A stretch of 32,100 nucleotides of DNA from Verrucomicrobiota bacterium (GTDB lineage Bacteria; Verrucomicrobiota; Verrucomicrobiia; Limisphaerales; JADLHS01), in assembly GCA_013140495.1 (NCBI GenBank), contig JABFSR010000042.1:1-32100 (forward strand), written 5' to 3'. Positions 29,300-32,100 of this stretch are shown piece by piece. Under the pieces are notes generated by a model. The model made no database searches and was not told the origin of the DNA. It saw only the letters and a program-made list of their open reading frames with translations. Made by a program: the position numbers and the translations under genes. The first letter of the stretch is position 1. Every line of letters begins with the position of its first letter.

Positions 29300-32100
29300 T
29301 CAAGGCGTGATGGCGCGGAAGAATTGGTTGGTGGCGGTTGCGGTGGGGACGTTGATGACGACGGGCGCGGTGTAGGTGAAGTTTGTGAAATCTGTCCAAG
29401 CTCCAGCGGCCAGTGATGACGAAGTTTGGATGCGGTAAGGTTGACCCACGCTGCCATCAAGAAACGTGCAACTGAATCCGGTGGTTGGAGAATAGGCCAG
29501 ATTGTTGAACCGGCCCCGAGCCGCGCCGATGTTTGCCTGCGCTATGTAGGGCGAGAGGTTTGTCCCGGCTATGGCAAAACTTCCACCCAAGAATAGATGG
29601 CCGGCGTTGTCGGACGCAAGGGTATGGACGAAATCGTCCATTCCTGAGCCGAGAGGCGACCACGTACTCCCGTCCCATCGAGCAACGTAATTTACCATCA
29701 CTCCGCCCGCCGTGGAAAAGTCGCCCACGGCGTAAAGATCGGATCCGCTCACGGCCAACGCACGGACTGTATTGTTCATCCCTGAGTCAAGCGCTAACCA
29801 AGCACTACCATCCCATTTTGCAATATTGTTGGCCGAAACTCCACCTGCCGTGTTGAAGAATCCCCCCGCGTACAGATTGTCTCCAGCTACTGCAAGTGCC
29901 TTGACGCCACCGTCTATCCCGGAGCCGAGGGACGACCACGTATCACCGTCCCAAATGGCGACATTATTGGCGTTAGTCCCACCTGCTATAGTGAACCTTC
30001 CTCCAGCATAGAGGTTAGTGCCGCTTGCGACCAGCGCCTCAACTTCTCCGTTCATCCCCGAGCCAAGAGCCGACCAAGTGCTGCCATTCCAAAGTGCGAT
30101 ATTGGAAACCGGGATTCCGCCTGCAGTTGTGAAGACTCCCCCGGCATAAAGATTTGTGCCGTCCGACACCAGAGCTTGAACCAAATAATCTACTCCCAAG
30201 CCGAGTGGCGACCATACATTGCCATCCCATTGCGCAATTCCATTCACTGTCACGCCACCAGCCATAGTGAACCCTCCACCGGCGTAAAGATTCGTGCCGC
30301 TAACTGCAAGGGCATAGACATCGGAGTTCATCCCTGAGCCGACGCCCGACCATGTGTTCCCATTCCATTTTGCGATGCGGTTGACGGGAGTCCCCTCTAC
30401 CGTCGTGAATGAGCCTCCTACGTAAAGGTCATTACTGCTAACCGCAAGGGCATAGACATCGGAATTCATCCCCGAACCGAGGGCCGACCATGTATCGCCG
30501 TTCCATTCCGCGATGCGGCTGGCGTTAGTCCCACCTGCTGTAGTGAATTCTCCCCCTGCGAATAGTTTGTTGCCTTCTACTGTTAACGCGCGGACGGAAT
30601 AGTTCATCCCTCCGCCAACTGATGACCACGCGCTGCCGTTCCAGCGTGCAATGCTCTTGGCCGGAACCCCGCCTGCGGACACAAAAAATCCACCAACGTA
30701 GAGATTGGTGCCGTCCACGAAGAACGATCTTACTTGGCTGTTCACCCCAGAACCGAGAGATGACCATGCGGTGCCGTTCCATTTCGCAATGAAATTAGCA
30801 GACACTCCTCCCGCGATGGTGAAGCTTCCGCCTGCGTAGAGATTGGTTCCGCTAATTGCTAAAGCGTATATGGAATTATTCACACCGATACCAACCGACG
30901 ACCACTCACTGCCGTTCCATTTCGCGATGTTAGTTACCGTAACACTTCCCGCCTTCTTGAAGCTTCCGCCTGCGTAGAGGTTGGTACCGCTCACTGCAAG
31001 TGCGTTAACTCCGACGCTGAGGGAATTCCCCGTAATCCCTAGCCCTAGTGCCGACCATGAAATGCCATTCCATCGCGCAATGTTGGTGGCCGCCACCCCA
31101 CCTGCAAACTTGAATACTCCTCCGGCGTAGAGATTGGTGTCGCTCACTGTCAAGGCATTGGCGGTGAAACTGCCTCCCGCAAATCCGGAGCCCAAGGATG
31201 ACCACGTACTGCCGTCCCATTTCGCAATGCCGTAGCACAGCACTCCGCCCGCAGTGGTGAAATGTCCCCCAGCATAGAGATTAGTTCCATTGAACGCCAA
31301 GGCAAAGACGGAGGAGCTCATGCCTGATCCGAGTGCCGACCATTGGGTGCCATCCCATTTCGCGATACGTTTGGCTGCGACTTTGCCGACTGCGGTAAAG
31401 ACACCGCCTATGTACAGATTGCTGTTATCGTCTATCACCGCTGCATATGTGGCATTGTTTGCACCTGGGATGCCGGGATTGAGACTCACCCAATCCGCGT
31501 CACTGAAGGTGGGGTCAATGCGCACGGGATAGATTGCTGCGGCATCATCCACCAGCACGGCCAGTCGCGTGGCGGCAGGCGTCTCCGCCTGCCGTAGAGC
31601 CGTGGCTTCCAGCCCGGCGGAAATACCGGACCTTGCAAATGGATCGCAGTGGAAACCGGACGCTTTTGTCGTTCGTGCGCCGTTTCCGGGCGGCAAGATG
31701 CCGCCCTCTACGGCAGGCGAGACGCCCGCCGCTACTTCCATTCGCGCGGGCAACGCGCGGCCCGTGGCATCCACCACGCGCAGGCGATTGTAGGCCAGCT
31801 TGCGTCCGGAACCGTCCAACACCAAGCGCACACCATTCACCAGCGGCTCGGCCTTGGCGCCGGCCACGTCCAGTTCCACGCGCAGTTCGCCTTCGCCGCC
31901 GGGCCGTTGTTCCACAATGAAATCCTGTCGCACACCGTCCACACTCACCGTGTATTCCTCCGTCAACCCGTCCCGGATGAACCGCGCCACATTCTCCGTC
32001 ACGCTCACAACGCCGGTCTCGCGGAGTGCGCCCGTCCCCGGGCGCAGGAATGTTGAAAGCAGGGGTGGTGTGGTTTGTGCAACCGCGTCGGCCATGTTCG
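29300..32100 (-). CDS. Secreted 46-residue-repeat beta-propeller-like protein (5' end outside window)
   Basis: At least 931 residues. The N-terminal part (about 1-195) is a conserved verrucomicrobial region (EEYTVSVDGVRQDFIVEQ, GRKLAYNRLRVVDATGR, VYPVRIDPTFSD-like). About fourteen tandem units of roughly 46 residues follow (about 205-850), of the form ALAVSGTNLYAGG.FTTAGG....IAKWNG..WS.LGSGM. The end is a 'STSSLAAGAWTDFTNFTY...FFRAITP' tail. Each unit looks like a propeller blade or Kelch-like/delta-60 repeat. The first ATG in the window is at 32095, but no signal peptide follows it, so the gene probably starts beyond the edge. Residues 121-176 are encoded by an inserted dispersed element (31569-31735). 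Function unknown; extracellular or surface location inferred from the repeat type. Confidence 0.8.
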   Translation of the reverse strand, partial: NMADAVAQTTPPLLSTFLRPGTGALRETGVVSVTENVARFIRDGLTEEYTVSVDGVRQDFIVEQRPGGEGELRVELDVAGAKAEPLVNGVRLVLDGSGRKLAYNRLRVVDATGRALPARMEVAAGVSPAVEGGILPPGNGARTTKASGFHCDPFARSGISAGLEATALRQAETPAATRLAVLVDDAAAIYPVRIDPTFSDADWVSLNPGIPGANNATYAAVIDDNSNLYIGGVFTAVGKVAAKRIAKWDGTQWSALGSGMSSSVFALAFNGTNLYAGGHFTTAGGVLCYGIAKWDGSTWSSLGSGFAGGSFTANALTVSDTNLYAGGVFKFAGGVAATNIARWNGISWSALGLGITGNSLSVGVNALAVSGTNLYAGGSFKKAGSVTVTNIAKWNGSEWSSVGIGVNNSIYALAISGTNLYAGGSFTIAGGVSANFIAKWNGTAWSSLGSGVNSQVRSFFVDGTNLYVGGFFVSAGGVPAKSIARWNGSAWSSVGGGMNYSVRALTVEGNKLFAGGEFTTAGGTNASRIAEWNGDTWSALGSGMNSDVYALAVSSNDLYVGGSFTTVEGTPVNRIAKWNGNTWSGVGSGMNSDVYALAVSGTNLYAGGGFTMAGGVTVNGIAQWDGNVWSPLGLGVDYLVQALVSDGTNLYAGGVFTTAGGIPVSNIALWNGSTWSALGSGMNGEVEALVASGTNLYAGGRFTIAGGTNANNVAIWDGDTWSSLGSGIDGGVKALAVAGDNLYAGGFFNTAGGVSANNIAKWDGSAWLALDSGMNNTVRALAVSGSDLYAVGDFSTAGGVMVNYVARWDGSTWSPLGSGMDDFVHTLASDNAGHLFLGGSFAIAGTNLSPYIAQANIGAARGRFNNLAYSPTTGFSCTFLDGSVGQPYRIQTSSSLAAGAWTDFTNFTYTAPVVINVPTATATNQFFRAITP
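29545..31460 (-). repeat. Coding tandem array, about fourteen 138-bp units
   Basis: The unit is 46 codons, with a few units longer by 3-5 codons. The most constant parts encode TNLYAGG, TAGG, IAKWNG and WSALGSGM. The last unit, near 29550-29660, is degenerate (NIGA in place of WNG..WS). The spacing is regular and the divergence moderate, so the array is a protein repeat domain rather than a recent expansion. Confidence 0.85.
31569..31735 (-). repeat. ~169-bp dispersed element, copy D, in frame within a CDS
   Basis: 167 bases in opposite genomic orientation to copies A-C. It starts GTAGCGGCGGGC at 31735 (minus) and ends at the complement of GTGGCGGCAGGC at 31569. The internal part matches the right half of the other copies closely (TTCCGCCGGGCTGGAAGCCA, GCTCTACGGCAGGCGGAGAC). 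The left half is more diverged. It encodes about 55 residues within the repeat protein (VAAGVSPAVEGG... AETPAATR) without breaking the frame. Confidence 0.8.

Noticed and set aside
29545..31460. CRISPR-like array, because of regularly spaced repeats
   Set aside because: The 138-base periodicity is a coding protein repeat kept in one frame, with no short repeat/spacer structure and no cas genes.

Overview
The window reads like the chromosome of a Verrucomicrobiota bacterium, most likely the Pedosphaera/Limisphaera side of the phylum. This is an inference from protein families, not from a marker gene. The indicators are a very large PVC-type membrane-bound dehydrogenase with a CxxCH heme site, two PEP-CTERM surface proteins, a TIGR03790-like protein with verrucomicrobial 'STNL..W' C-terminal modules, a secreted 46-residue-repeat protein ending in FFRAITP, and abundant dispersed palindromic repeats with a RAYT-type transposase. 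No rRNA, tRNA or CRISPR array was seen.

Layout. 1-4424 (+): the tail of an unknown gene, an M20 metallopeptidase/deacylase and GlnD, the nitrogen-sensing PII uridylyltransferase. 4442-10124 (-): an exopolysaccharide/envelope locus. In transcription order it has a TPR/LysM lipoprotein, an outer-membrane beta-barrel protein with a good promoter, a rho-independent terminator, a BY-type tyrosine autokinase/chain-length regulator (Wzc-like), a Wza-like export lipoprotein and a small tail-anchored FHA protein translationally coupled to it.

10403-17454 (+): a catabolic cluster with a PreA-like dihydropyrimidine dehydrogenase, an AT-rich orphan ORF, then methylcitrate-cycle enzymes PrpD, PrpB and PrpC and the methylmalonate-semialdehyde dehydrogenase MmsA. 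Together these fit a route in which thymine (or valine/inositol) carbon reaches methylmalonate semialdehyde, then propionyl-CoA (MmsA), then succinate plus pyruvate (PrpC/D/B). The middle steps of thymine catabolism are not in the window.

17455-22712 (+): a strong sigma70-type promoter, two paralogous PEP-CTERM proteins, a clear terminator and a 1023-residue TIGR03790-like secreted protein. 22755-23234 (-): a GreA/GreB-family factor. 23359-27705 (+): a 1448-residue protein fused from a degenerate SGNH domain, a PVC dehydrogenase propeller, HEAT-like repeats and cytochrome c.

27706-29299: a repeat island with three copies of a ~169-bp element bearing terminal inverted repeats, a RAYT transposase ending inside one copy, gene-tail remnants and a 74-bp palindrome. 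29300-32100 (-): a secreted repeat protein of about fourteen 46-residue units. A fourth copy of the ~169-bp element is embedded in frame in its coding sequence, which is the most striking observation in the window.
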